From Sepiola atlantica (Eukaryota > Mollusca > Cephalopoda > Sepiida > Sepiolidae): 64,000 bases of DNA. The DNA lies in the NCBI GenBank assembly GCA_963556195.1, contig OY744519.1, forward strand, positions 103,747,500-103,811,499, in the 5' to 3' direction. A program made the translations under genes and the position numbers. The notes beneath the pieces are model-generated. The model was given only the letters and a program-made list of their open reading frames with translations. It had not been told where the DNA came from and searched no databases. Positions 43,225 through 54,180 of the stretch are shown here, in pieces. Position 1 is the first letter of the stretch. Each line of letters starts with the position of its first letter.

Positions 43225-43350
43225 TCAGAACCCAGAGAATGAATTTGCCCATCTAAGCATAACAGAGCATCCCAGCCTGCTTATATACCAACACTCTAGC
43301 TTCTGATCTCAGTTTATTTAGTTCTAGCTCAACTGGTCAGACTACTAAAT
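43225..43350 (-). repeat. Inverted copy of the LTR-like repeat at 41.4 kb
   Basis: CATCCCAGCCTGCTTATATA, CTTCTGATCTCAGTTTATTT and AGTTCTAGCTCAACTGGTCA are the reverse complement of the 41440-41665 repeat. Confidence 0.7.
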
Positions 43351-43359
43351 TCAATAATG

Positions 43360-43360
<1 letters not shown>

Positions 43361-43403
<43 letters not shown>
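43361..43403. repeat. (TA)n microsatellite
   Basis: TA run with a GTATG start. Confidence 0.95.
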
Positions 43404-43404
<1 letters not shown>

Positions 43405-44440
43405 GACAAATAAATACACATTGTTTTTTATTATAGAGCAGGGGATCACTAAACTTTTTTTAATTGTGAGCCGAATAACTGAAGGAATGACGAGCGTGGG
43501 CTGCATAATCATTCTGTTCAACATTTGAAAGCAAGAACAAAAGCTCTGAGAAAAAAAACGAAACACCAAGTTTAGCATTCCATGTTTATCATGGGCGAAT
43601 GGTGTGCCATGCACTAAAAACAAAGACAGTCAACATATTTATTTACTAACAAGTTATGAAAGAGGGCGACATTAGCCAAAATATAGTTACATCAGACCTA
43701 ATGTGCACATATCTGAATCTTACAAACTGAGCAGCACAAAAGGGTAGTGAGATTTGTCAAATTGATGTTAAGTTTTCAAGAACATCTAGTATTCTAAACA
43801 TAATATTTAAATTTCAATTATATCATAAAATCTTGTGTTCCATGTTTTATCATGCAAATGCAAGTATTGTCAGCAGGCCTGATGAACCGAGGTTGTGATC
43901 TGAACCATAGTTTGATGACCCTTTTTATAGAGGATTAGACACACTTCATATTACCACAGAGACGATGATATAAAAAATAGAAATAAACTAAATACACATT
44001 TTTTTTTAACTGTCAAGATTTTCATAAGAATTTGTTGACCTGCTTCTCAGAGTGTCAAGATTAGACACAAGGCCAGCCGAGAGTGAGAATCCAGCTCCCG
44101 AAAAAGAAGCAGCCTGGTCAGTCTTCAAATAAACCAATCACCACTCAGAGAGGAGTAGGTAATGGCTGTATGGATGACCCCCCCCCCCCACACTAGGCAG
44201 AACAGATAATACACTTTGATTCTCGACTGAAGGATTTAAAAGAAAGACAAACAGCAAAAATATTTCAGGGAAAACGGGATGAAAACCTTGATTTAATTTC
44301 ACAATGACATGCAACAACTTTTTTTTAATGTATTACAGACATTGGATAAATAATTATATCAACTTATTGTAAATATCATGAAAAAATATTAATAGATGCA
44401 GAACTCTGCAGGGAGAAAATATAAATCATGTTTTGGAATT
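43404..44440. other. Intergenic sequence, nothing assignable
   Basis: No conserved frame was recognised. C-run at 44180-44190. Confidence 0.4.
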
Positions 44441-44444
44441 TTTA

Positions 44445-44665
44445 TTATTTGGACTACTCTTTTAATCTTGGATGTTATTTTCACATGTACCCGTGGGGTA
44501 ACGGATAGTGCTAAGTGATAATCAGTTCAAAGTGACAGTCTTCTGGAGTTTTAGGATTCAATCATCAGTACAGGTGATACTAAGAATATAATAACAATTA
44601 CTTAAGACTTCTACTCGATCATGGCTGACGGAACGAGAACAATCTACTCCCGTGGATTCAGAAAA
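44445..44665 (+). mobile_element. tRNA-headed SINE (head and body), after a broken inverted tail
   Basis: 44445-44483 is the end of a minus-strand SINE module. At 44489 a plus-strand head begins with ACCCGTGGGGTAACGG. It continues through AGTGCTAAGTGATAATCAGT and the B-box-like AGGATTCAATC, to CGATCATGGCTGACGG and ACTCCCGTGGATTCAG. The 3' module is missing. Confidence 0.75.
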
Positions 44666-44669
44666 GGAA

Positions 44670-45188
44670 GCGACGCTATTTGTCCTTTGATTTCGTCCCT
44701 ACTTCCTGTTTGAGCTGAAGGCTCACAGTAAATAAACTAGATAAAAGGGTTAATTATCAAAATGTTTAACTCACTAGAAAGTCAATTTAGTAACTGTTAC
44801 AGTCTTGTGTGCGAGCGTTCTGATGGGAATATACAGGTATTGTCCCATCCACGGTACTCCTTGGGGGAGAGCTAGATCATTATCAATTGATCTTGAAGAG
44901 GCAAGTAAATGGAGACATAAAATTGAGACCACACAGTAACTTACAGTTTTCCACCTTGCAGTTAGGAAACCCCATTTTCTTACTGATTTTTTTTTTTATT
45001 ATTTGCCGCCTGATGTGATGCTCATATGCGTAAAAAGGATTCATACAAACGACGCAAAAATGTTATTGTTGTTTTTGTTTTTGTAGCTTATACAAAAGAC
45101 ATGGCTAAAGTAAATTTAAAGAAAATCAAAAAAAGTCATAAATTAAATAAATTAAGAATCGTGAAATGTGAATGGTAATTAGTGTTAC
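44670..45188. other. Intergenic sequence
   Basis: GAGGCAAGTAAATGGAGAC at 44897-44915 resembles the 3' part of the U2-like units, but too short a match to call. No gene. Confidence 0.4.
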
Positions 45189-45431
45189 ATGAACCTGTGA
45201 CGCAGCGGTTAAAGACGTTGGTTAGTAATCAGTTCTAAGTGACAATTTTGTGGAGGTAGAAGCTTCAATCCTTACTACAGGCGATAATATCTAAGAATAA
45301 AAAGTAATTGACACTTCTACCAAGTTATGACTGAGGGAAAGAGAACGATCTACTCCCATGGATTAAATAAAGGGTTCAGTTTTAAATTCTATATAGATTC
45401 CAGAGTTCGACAAGATGCACGTGCAGAAGGT
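45189..45431 (+). mobile_element. tRNA-headed SINE with A and B boxes
   Basis: The A-box-like GTGACGCAGCGGTTAAAGAC starts near 45196. The B-box-like AGCTTCAATCC is at 45261-45271, about 65 bases on, as in tRNA promoters. The body continues through CCATGGATTAAATAAAGGGT to GACAAGATGCACGTGCAGAAGG, where the 3' module breaks off. The head is the clearest evidence that this SINE family is tRNA-derived. Confidence 0.8.
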
Positions 45432-45837
45432 AGCTTTTGTGATCTCTGCTTAGCTTGTAACTTCTCGTATCACATCTGCAGGAACAATGCCAGGAAGGTT
45501 GTTCAGGCTGATCTTCAGAAAATCAGTGATCAAGTGGTAGATGCTATTCAACATTGGATCTATCGGCCTGGATTTATCTAAACCAAACAGGACATGCGTA
45601 CTTCGCAGAGGAATAGCATCGGGTCAAGGCAGTACATTTTAGTGCATGTGCTGTAGTTCCCCATTTGGACTTGTTCAGTTTCTGTAGGATGTTGGTTTGG
45701 GAGCTGATTTTTCAATTTGGTGTCTTTGATGTGCTTCTTGAATGAGTGGGTGAGGTACAGGGTGATGTCAAGATAAACAGTTCTCAAGTGGTATTTCAAA
45801 CCATATTAAGAGATCGGTTGTTTCCTGGTTCGTCATA

Positions 45838-46110
45838 AAAACACTAAGTTATAGCAAGTTTCATTGTACACGTGAAATGCCGAAATGAAAATTTGTTAAC
45901 CCTGTCCCAAACCAGAAAATACCACCGTTTTTGTTCAAAAATGGTAAAATAATCTTTTTTATTTACTTTTGTATTAGCAAAAAAAAAAAAAAGCTTTAAG
46001 TAAAAAATGAATTTAAGTTACTGTCATTAATTTGGTTAGTTTTCTTCCTGGCGAGTTTTCATTTTGGTGTTTTACGTGTATGATGAAACTTGCCATAGCT
46101 TACTGTTTTT
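45838..46110. repeat. MITE-like fold-back element, arms of about 58 bp
   Basis: AAAAACACTAAGTTATAGCA at 45838 pairs with the complement of TGCCATAGCTTACTGTTTTT ending at 46110. The arms continue through AGTTTCAT-GTACACGT and ATGAAAA. The central 160 bp is not symmetrical. Confidence 0.85.
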
Positions 46111-46329
46111 AATGTTTGTTTTATTACTCCCAAAACCCATTTCACTCTAAATAATTTAGCCGATTACATCAGAATTCTACCAAGTTATATTTCAAGTTAT
46201 AGTGAAAACAAACATGTAGCGACCACCATTTTGAAGACTTAACCAGGATTACTGTGACAGAGTTATCTTCTCTTGCAAATTACTTAAATGTAAAGATTCT
46301 TAATTCTATGTTGAGAATTTTTTCATGGA

Positions 46330-46640
46330 GTTACCAGTTGAGAACACGTCCTCGAAGATCAGTCTGACAGAGGGTTGCATCTTCTGGCTCTGCTCTGTCG
46401 GGCTGAGGTATTTGTTTTGGGTGTTTCTAAGCGGTCAATCCTCCCAGGCTTTACCGTCTCATTTTCAGAAGGGGTTGGTTTATGGCCAATCGCCTGAGGC
46501 ACCACCACCAGGGAATGCCGGCGTGTCTGCTCAGGCATTTTTTTTGCAGGGCCAGTGTGCTAGCCTATCATTCCCACCTACGGGCCTTGTGTCACATCTT
46601 CCCGCAGTGGGAAGGGAGGTAAATACCTTCTCAATGGTAG
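46330..46640 (+). other. GC-rich unassigned segment, probably a retroposed repeat
   Basis: GC content is well above the surroundings. The 112-codon frame (46325-46663) has no recognised domain and ends soon before an A-rich run at 46674-46688, suggestive of a poly(A) end. It could be a SINE-like or processed sequence. Confidence 0.35.
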
Positions 46641-46689
46641 TCATTTATTTGAGAAAGTTTTAAAATCTTAAGCAAAAAAAAAAAAAATA

Positions 46690-47790
46690 AAACTGCTCGT
46701 TTGTTTTCACTGAAACTTGAAATATTACTTTGACACAATAGCAGGTGAAGAGTGTATAACAAAATCAAAATTTCATTTATTGTAGTTACAAAGGATTGTT
46801 ATGTCAAAAAGCACAAGATTCCTGTTCTTGATTTTTTAACATTAAAGTGTTTTGTGAGTAAAAGTACAGAATAGTCATCTCCCGATAACTTGTAAACAAA
46901 CAAAAAAAAGCAATTTATATCAAACGCATTAGAAGGAAATTCTCTACCTAACCCACCTCGTTTGCAACATTTAAAAAAAATGTTATACTATAAAATCTGT
47001 CTTCTGGACAATTGAAGCATACAGTGAATGGCTGCCATTGAATATCTATTGTCAAGAAGACATGAAACTGTTAAAAACGTTAAAACTAGGCAGGTTAGGT
47101 ATAGAATTCTAATACGTTTGATATAAATTATTTGTTTTTTGGGGTTATTAATTATTTAGTGTGAACTATTCTGTACAATAATCTTGCAGTTTAACAGTGG
47201 AAAAAAAAGCAAAACATAAAAACTTTCTCCAAACGCATTAAAATGTAATTTTCTGCCGACCTGCTTACTTTTAAAGTGTTGAAACTGATTGTAAGATTTA
47301 TCATCTCTGAATTGTTATCATTAAGTTGACTTTTTGAAACACGAAGAAAAGACGTTGATTTTTGGAGGTGGTCGCTTTGGATAAATGAAAAGATAAAAAA
47401 CAAAAAATGACTTTCCCTACAACTAACACTAAGTCCAGGCAGGAGCTTGTCACTTGAACTTAGGGTTAGTGGTAGGGTAAGTCATTTTAAAAAAATAAAT
47501 GAAGCACCACCAACAACAGAGGGTCAAACAGACATTTTGTTTCTAGTGTGTCGAAAGAGTGCTTTGAACGAAATTTTGAAATAAAATAAACTTAACAGTT
47601 TCAGAACGTATACAGGTCGGTAACAAATGAAATTTTTATGCGTTTGGTAAAAGTTATTTGTATAGTATATATATATATATATTAGATTTCTTGGCTGTTA
47701 ACTATACTGCAAGACTACTATTCTGTACTTTTTAACTGTCTTTGTGCCATTTTCACCAATTTCAAGATACAAGTCTGGTTTCGATGACTT
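46690..47790. other. Region 3' of WDR4, mostly AT-rich
   Basis: Contains a repeated motif CTT-GAACTTAGGGTTAGTGG at 47447-47475, also found at 61513-61540, and a short TA run at 47663-47683. The WDR4 3' UTR must lie here, but no canonical polyadenylation signal close to the stop could be fixed. Confidence 0.45.
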
Positions 47791-47791
47791 A

Positions 47792-49243
47792 TTACTTGAA
47801 AACTTTAATAGCTTTTTTTTCTGAAGATTCTCGTCCCCCAGGCGATTTTTCTAAATCTGGGTTTTTTCTCTTTCCTTTCGGTTGGAATTTTTTCTTTATT
47901 TGTTGCTCTTTTCTTTCTAAATAATCAGACATGTTATCCATTTTGCTCTTTGGGAGCGAACTAATCAAACTCACGATTTTCAGAGAAGGCTCGAAAAAGG
48001 CCCACTTGGAGTTTACAGCCGTTAAAAACTCTTGTAATCTCGGTTGCTGTTGAAGCCGGCATTCTGATATTTTGGGGCTGATAGTAGATCCCCCATTGTT
48101 GTCGGAAGGGCTACTACAGTCAAAGAGCGATACTGGACCCTCTTGATGGGGTGAGAGTACCAGTAAGCGGGAGTTGGTCAAAAACTGTATGTCCCACGAT
48201 CGAGTAGGTAACTGCCGCTGGTCACAAAGTCGTATGTCCGAAATTTGCTCGCTATTCATTTCTATTTTGTACAGTTGCAAGGCAGTCGATTGGTCAAACG
48301 ATACGGCTAGAGTTTTACTACATGGATCAAAAGTCATGCATTTAACCGAAGCAATATTGTTACCGTTCTCGCTATTAGCGTTACTACTACTTTTACTGCT
48401 GGTAGTAGACTCTACGTTCGAGTCTACTGTATTATTATTATTGGTTTCTTCCGTATTCTCCTCAGCAGAGATAGTAACCCCGTGATTTAAACAATGAAGG
48501 GGGTTGCCTTCTAGGTCCCAAGATCTTATAGTCCCATCTCCTCCTCCAGATATAATAACTTTAGCTTCAGGCACATACACCAGACTAGTGAGAAAATCTG
48601 TGTGTCCCAGACAATAACAATGGATGTTGTAGGTATTCGGAAAAAGCGACACTCGTATCTTTTCGTCTCTGTCGCAGGTGACCAGATACCGGTCGTTGGC
48701 GACAAGGGCCATGTCCAGTAACACGGACAAATGGCCCATCATCAGTTCACCAACTTTCGCGGGTTCTCTCGCGGAGAACTTGTATACATCGCCCGATTTG
48801 TCTCCTAGTATTATCTCGTTTTCATCTTGAGTGAATAACACACAGCTGCTACGTCGAACTACGCTCCGAGATGTAAGCAGTGTCCAAGGGGTGGGCTCTT
48901 CATCGCTGTCCGATTTTTGGTACAAATGGAGTTGTTTGCGGTCATCAGAAACGACAAAAAGTCGTCCGCTTTTCGAGAAAGCGAAAGACAAAGTTCTGTT
49001 GGGATCAAGATCTTCTGCGGGAGATGACTTTTTCTCGGTAGTCTGGTTTTCTTCTTTGTCAACATTCTTATCGCCATTTTTTAAAGGGGTTTCAGCTGAA
49101 ATTTCCGTGCTATTGTTTTTAGCGTTATTATGACTTTCTGGTAAATGTAATATATACCTCGTACCTTTAAGCAAATCGTATAATAGTATTTGGTTTCCAC
49201 TTGTAAACGCTACGCATTCTCCACGTGATTTTACAGCCGCCAT
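47792..49243 (-). CDS. WDR4: WDR4, tRNA (guanine-N7-)-methyltransferase non-catalytic subunit
   Basis: WDR4 (yeast Trm82, fly Wuho) is the WD40 scaffold that activates METTL1/Trm8 to make m7G46 in the variable loop of tRNAs. The 483-residue frame is uninterrupted. Blades are recognisable at GHLSVLLDMAL (about 170-180), CDRDEKIRVS (190-199), CLGHTDFLTSL (212-222) and ISGGGDGTIRSWDLEGN (231-247). DRDEKIRVS and the GHT-F block are diagnostic for this family. Ser/Asn-rich low-complexity inserts at about 38-80 and 262-296 explain the length above the human protein (412). The C-terminus has the basic tail MSDYLERKEQQIKKKFQPKG. The start sits in AAAGATGG, with A at -3 and G at +4. The gene has no introns here, whereas vertebrate WDR4 is multi-exon. 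It is either naturally intronless or a retrogene; its lack of lesions argues for function. Confidence 0.93.
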   Translation of the reverse strand: MAAVKSRGECVAFTSGNQILLYDLLKGTRYILHLPESHNNAKNNSTEISAETPLKNGDKNVDKEENQTTEKKSSPAEDLDPNRTLSFAFSKSGRLFVVSDDRKQLHLYQKSDSDEEPTPWTLLTSRSVVRRSSCVLFTQDENEIILGDKSGDVYKFSAREPAKVGELMMGHLSVLLDMALVANDRYLVTCDRDEKIRVSLFPNTYNIHCYCLGHTDFLTSLVYVPEAKVIISGGGDGTIRSWDLEGNPLHCLNHGVTISAEENTEETNNNNTVDSNVESTTSSKSSSNANSENGNNIASVKCMTFDPCSKTLAVSFDQSTALQLYKIEMNSEQISDIRLCDQRQLPTRSWDIQFLTNSRLLVLSPHQEGPVSLFDCSSPSDNNGGSTISPKISECRLQQQPRLQEFLTAVNSKWAFFEPSLKIVSLISSLPKSKMDNMSDYLERKEQQIKKKFQPKGKRKNPDLEKSPGGRESSEKKAIKVFK

Positions 49244-49290
49244 CTTTTCGGATATGGCATGACATCACGGGGTCGCTTAGGCCACTAAGT
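49244..49290 (-). promoter_or_regulatory. Possible WDR4 proximal promoter with CRE/ATF-like site
   Basis: Just upstream of the start, the minus strand reads CCCCGTGATGTCATGCC, close to the ATF/CRE palindrome TGACGTCA. The short GC-richer stretch differs from the AT-rich flank beyond 49300. No TATA box is seen. This is a motif match only. Confidence 0.3.
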
Positions 49291-49299
49291 AACCCGCCT

Positions 49300-50965
49300 A
49301 TAGCAATGAAAAACATATGCAGCACAGAATTCAATAAAAGAAAATTTGATAAATTATTATTTAAAATTATATATTTTTTTGCAGATAGGGTTTACTAAAT
49401 TTTAGTTATATTAGAAAAAGTATAAAGCAAAAAACAGTAACATGCATATGTTTTTAATTCAAAATCAAATTTATTGAATAAATTTGTGGCTTATTAAATA
49501 AATTTGTGACTTTATAAATTTACATTAAGATAGATATTAAGATTTATCTAAAATCTCAGCCTCTTCCTTTGTAAACTTATGCGATATCTTATTTTTCCTG
49601 TATTATATGTGATTTTTCAGACAAACTTTTCAAATCTAACACTCAAGGGAGAAAACTATTAAAGCAATGACAATGAGTTATCTCCCTTATCGATTCTTTT
49701 ATTTTTTTTTCGTAACTAACGTAACTTTAAAAAATGATATATTAATTTAACAAAAATCGTTGATTAGATAAAATATCAATATATTTGAATTTTTTTTCTT
49801 AAAAGTCAATTATAAAAGTATTTGTAATGAAAAATAAATAAATAGATAAATAAAAATAAAACGTAATAAACTTTCCCACCGCTAGAGGTCGCTATTTCTG
49901 TTATGAAAAGGCGGTCAACTTGAATACTTTTCGAAGGTAATGAATTATATTTATTTCCTTTCACAGAGATTTACTTATTTAAGAAATATTGAGGGTATTT
50001 TAAAATTAATAATACCCTTAAAAATTGATATTTCTTAAAATTGATGTTCTGATAAGGTTTCGTTCAGCTTTTTTTTAAAATTATTGCACGAAAAACACTA
50101 AGTGAGTAATATTTACAATTTTTTGTTTGTTACTATCATGATAATTCGTGTTTGAAAGTAAGTTTAAATGATGTATTTTTGGCTTGAAGTAAAGTTTGAA
50201 ATTCAAAAGTCTAGTATTATGGTTCAAATCTTCTCGTCTCCTCTCCAACACCCTATGTTGTTTCATGTTTTGGTTTATGAAAATAACTTTATTGTGCTTC
50301 TACAGAACTTGGACCGAACCAAACCGACTGTTGCCGAACTAAATCTAAAACTTAGTTTAGGGTTAAAAACAAACAAACATAGTTTGGTTCAAATTCTGTA
50401 TAAGTACAGACTTATTTTATTATTTAAGCGAATTCTTGATTTTTCGTTTCGTTTATCCATTTAAGTGTCTTCATTGTCAGCCGTTTCGATAAATAACATT
50501 TTTTAATGATATGTTAAGAAAGCATGGGCCCCCTGCTGGAATTACTTAATCAACGAGTTTATTCATAACTGACGTGTTCTAAACAGTGCACACTCCAGGC
50601 GGAAGAAATTCACAGACGACAGTTTTCTGCCTGACACCGTTTCCCTCTTACTAAATTCGTCAGCGGAAGTCGCCTTCAGTGGACTTTATGCCTGTTAACT
50701 GTTTTTTTTTTATATTTAATTTTTTACAATAAACAATAACTGTTTGTCTGTAATTTTTTTTCTTGACAACATTTTTTATTTATTTCATTTTTAAACATTT
50801 TTCCGGTACTTTGTAAATACCGCGTTCTTTTAAAGATTACATCATAAAAAAACACGCACCCTTTTTTACTACTAACCCTAAGTCAATGTGGTAAATCAAA
50901 TACAATTGTATTTATCCCAAACAACAATTTTTATTCGAATCTTAACCGTGTCAACTGGCACACAA
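49300..50965. other. AT-rich intergenic sequence upstream of WDR4
   Basis: Contains GAGTTATCTCCCTTAT at 49676 and a weak hairpin at 49982-50037 (AAGAAATAT...GGGTATT and complement). No gene was recognised. Confidence 0.4.
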
Positions 50966-50969
50966 TTGA

Positions 50970-51135
50970 AAAATTGGGCAAAAACAATTTATTTGGGTTT
51001 AATTACTCATTTGTGACATATATAATTATATGTATGACGTTTATTACTTTACTCAAACCAATATTTACGGTAACTTAATGTGCTTCTATTTTATATTAAA
51101 TATTACATTTTTTTTAACGCCAAGACACCACAAAT
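50970..51135. repeat. Second, internally deleted copy of the 10.2-kb fold-back family
   Basis: AAAAACAATTTATTTGGGTT, ACTCATTTGTGACAT, then GACGTTTATTACTTTACTCA and TATTAAATATTACATTTTTT parallel the inner left and right arms of 10221-10889, in the same order. Most of both arms is missing. Confidence 0.7.
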
Positions 51136-51185
51136 AATCTTTGAGAATATTTACTATAATCAACAGAACGAAAAAAAGGTTGAAG

Positions 51186-51546
51186 AAAACAAATGTGCAA
51201 CAAATAAATGTTAGCAAAGGCAAGTTAAGTTACTCATCTACCTACCTGGATAATTTTATTTGTGTTTTAACTTATTTTAAAGGGTGGTTTTCTTGTTCAA
51301 ACAGTCGGTGTTGACTGCTCGAAAAGAAATTCAAAATGGAGGCTCGCCCATGGCCAGGACTTGAAAATCGATAAAAAATCGAAAACTAAACAATATACTG
51401 ATAGAACATTACATTTTCGCATGATTGTTGACATTTATTGTATGCGTTTCTTTAAAATAAGTTAAAACACAAATAAAATTATCCAGGTAGGTAGATGAGT
51501 AACTTAACTTGCCTTTGCTAACATTTATTTGTTGCACATTTGTTTT
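51186..51546. mobile_element. MITE with 97-bp terminal inverted repeats, apparently near-identical
   Basis: 51186-51282 and 51450-51546 are reverse complements that I could not tell apart by eye. The core is GCAACAAATAAATGTTAGCA and GTAGATGAGTAACTTAACTT (right arm). The 167-bp centre has no ORF. Near-identity of the arms means either recent insertion or gene conversion. No coding capacity; the transposase family is unknown and a target duplication is not evident in the A/T-rich flanks. Confidence 0.9.
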
Positions 51547-51745
51547 TTCACCCAAAAAACAAAAAAATTAAATAATACATTTAGTCAAATTGTATTAAGA
51601 AATATTTATTTTTGGCACTTCTGCAGTTTAGGGACGAGGCAAATTTATTTGTTTTCATTTCAGAAGAGCTACATTACTGTCAGCAGCAGACAAGTCTCAA
51701 TTTTTTTCACTTAACGGCAAGGATTTATTTTTCAAAATTAATTCT

Positions 51746-51973
51746 GGAATAATTAAATAAGAACTAATGCAAATTCAGAAATCAAAATTGATTAATATAA
51801 CATTTACTGAAGAAATTAAAATTTATGAAAATAAACACTATTTAAATTTTTATTTAAAAAAAAAAAATTTTTTTTACAAATCAAATAGTTTAAAAAAGTT
51901 TGGGTACTTAAAAAAATGTTCTATTAATTAATTTTTATTTCTGAATTTGCATTAGTTCTTATTTAATTATTCC
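51746..51973. mobile_element. MITE-like element with inverted repeats of about 60 bp
   Basis: GGAATAATTAAATAAGAACT at 51746 pairs with AGTTCTTATTTAATTATTCC ending at 51973. The arms continue through AATGCAAATTCAGAAAT and ATTAAT-TAACATT. The centre is A/T homopolymeric. It lies 200 bp from the previous MITE. Confidence 0.85.
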
Positions 51974-51979
51974 CGCATT

Positions 51980-52615
51980 TGTTACTTTCGCGTTTCAATC
52001 AGTTGCAATAGCGACATGTTGTCTGCTTATTTTCTCGCAATTTGATCGGCTAACTGCTTCGGTACTTTCCAGCGGTTTACGTAAACATCAGTAGCGACGG
52101 CAAGTCGATTTTAGTGTGGGTCCTAATTTGAGAAAGTACCTGAAAGTCTATCAGGGAAGCGTTTTCACTGTAACTTAAATGGGGCTGTTAAAGATAAATT
52201 TCACTAAATAAAAACAATCAAGTTTTTTCCTCAGTCAAAAATAATAGTTCACTGGACGTTTTCTCTCCTTTCTCTTTTTTCTGCTCTTCATAACATCAAG
52301 TTCAGAAAACGAATCTCCGACCTCAAATGCGAATTATGTTCTTTCTTTTATTGACTTAAATCCGACGTATGCAAGCCAACTTGATTTACATAACTACATC
52401 TCTAGACTCGTTGCCCCTGATGCTACAGACACCACGAGTCGTCTCTGCTAACACGGTCTTCGTCATCAATGGGGCAGTGTTCGAATCCTCACTAGCAACC
52501 TATGATATAAACATTTCTTTAATTTTTCGAATTGCACGGCAGGCAAAGACTGGCTCTTTTATAGTAGGGATGAGGTAAGTCGGGGCCACTTCCACTGCTC
52601 GATCAGGGTTCACTA
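51980..52615. other. Sequence between MITE and gypsy remnant
   Basis: No gene recognised. The end next to 52620 may still belong to the gypsy element (3' UTR or LTR). Confidence 0.35.
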
Positions 52616-53225
52616 ACTCCTGATCACATAAGTGACACTATGTGCAGTCTTTTGTTTCGGGTGCTAGTTTGAAGGGGAACTGTTGGAATTTTTTGTTCCT
52701 TAGAAGAGCTCTCATTGGGCACGTCAGAATCTGCCGGCAAACTAGTGACATCGGAGGGATCATTTGGTGAACCCAACCCCAAGTAGATTGGCTTCTCACT
52801 GTATCGTCTTTGTCGTTGAAAGGAGGTGATCCTACAAAAGGTGCAGATCTCTAACATCACGAGGTGTTCCATCGATCTGCACCGACTGCTCACTGACCAC
52901 CTTGGTCACACGCTCAATTCCGAAGTTGGTCGTGCACTTACTGCGTGGGGTCTTAATCCTGACAATATCCCCTATCTTATGCCTCTCTTCAGTTATTTAC
53001 GGTTCAGATAGAGTACGGCGTCAATGCCTCTCATCCAGATATAGTACCTATGCAATATGTCAGCCGGTGTCGTAGAAGGTTAGTAGTTGCCATTTGGTGT
53101 GACATGCTAGTAGACAGCCTCCAACGCAGAGCAATTTTTCCTAGCTGCAATCGTTTTTATACTTCTGTGACTGTGTTCCAGGATGCCATTCTCGGACGGA
53201 ACGTAAGCACACTCTGGAACCTCTT

Positions 53226-53405
53226 TTGGCAACATGAATGACATTAGAAGTGATGGAAGCGTTGTGAAAGATGCCTGTTGGTTGAATCTTACTCATGATG
53301 CTAGACACATTAATTTGGCCGAACTTGATGCAGTAATTGACAGTGTTAATCAGGCCCTTCAATGGAAAGCACAAGTGTTGCATGTAATAACCGATTCAGC
53401 ATGCC
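53226..53405 (+). repeat. Inverted copy of RNase H inserted in the integrase of the same element
   Basis: On the plus strand this segment encodes NDIRSDGSVVKDACWLNLTH and HINLAELDAVIDSVNQALQW, i.e. gypsy RNase H. It is the reverse complement of 54006-54180, by eye roughly 90% identical. It splits the integrase core exactly between ANSWG and CAYVPS. It is therefore a locally templated inverted duplication. Confidence 0.85.
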
Positions 53406-53777
53406 CCAACTATTAGCAAATTCCTTTAATTGCCAGCAAGCGAATGCAGTGTCATTATCGGTCAATGTTTCGGTTGGCGGGCCTCGTTCATAAAAACTGC
53501 CTCTAGCTGACGAATGATACTAGTCGAATCTTGCTGCTGCAGTGGCCGCCATATTGTGAAACGGGGAAACCTCAATTGATAAGCGTCATAAAATGGCACC
53601 CATTGTAATTAGTCACGTCCATTGCCAACCTGCTTCAGTTTTTCCCAACGCTCAGATCTTTATTTACAACCGATTTTACAAGTCGTTTCTACACCATTGG
53701 GTCAACAGTCCTGGCAAAATATAGTCGTTTTAACACCTGGGTGACTACACTGTTGGTGAATGTTGACAACCCGACTT

Positions 53778-54180
53778 TCATTTAATTAGATTATTGCAGT
53801 GGCGCAATTGGAATTGGTTCTCCTCCTTGCACAAATCCAACCATCTGTGTGCAACTCTGGTGAAGTTGTCAGCTCTGTTTTGGCAGGATTTTACCAGCTG
53901 CATATTCTTCTGCCAGAGATCATAGCGCCACCTCACCAGCATCTCGGTGGCCGCCTTTGTGTTTAGGTGTGCCTTTCTTGTCAGGGTGTCAGCCACCCAT
54001 CGATGCATGCATGCTGAATCGGTTATTACATACAACACTTATGCTTTCCATTGAAGGGCCTGATTAACACCTTCAATTACTGCATCAAGTTCGGACAGAT
54101 TAATGTGTCTAGCATCATGAGTTATGCAATCAACAGGCATCTTTCACAATGCTTCCATCATTTCTAATGCCACTCATGTT
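53778..54180 (-). pseudogene. Gypsy RNase H remnant
   Basis: The frame 53778-54038 reads TDSACMHRWVADTLTRKAHL and NRADNFTRVAHRWLDL, the second half of gypsy RNase H. The first half (54006-54180) carries frame breaks. Its first half is the source of the inverted copy at 53226-53405. Confidence 0.8.

Noticed and set aside
44490..45275. Functional tRNA genes suggested by A/B-box-like sequences
   Set aside because: No complete cloverleaf can be drawn; the boxes belong to SINE heads followed by the SINE body.
45440..45800. Possible coding segment after the SINE at 45.2 kb
   Set aside because: It has moderate complexity and frames on both strands, but no recognisable domain or splice structure; left unassigned.
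48174..48485. Plus-strand frames inside WDR4 (also 48831-49133, 48859-49077)
   Set aside because: Shadows of the conserved minus-strand WDR4 coding sequence.
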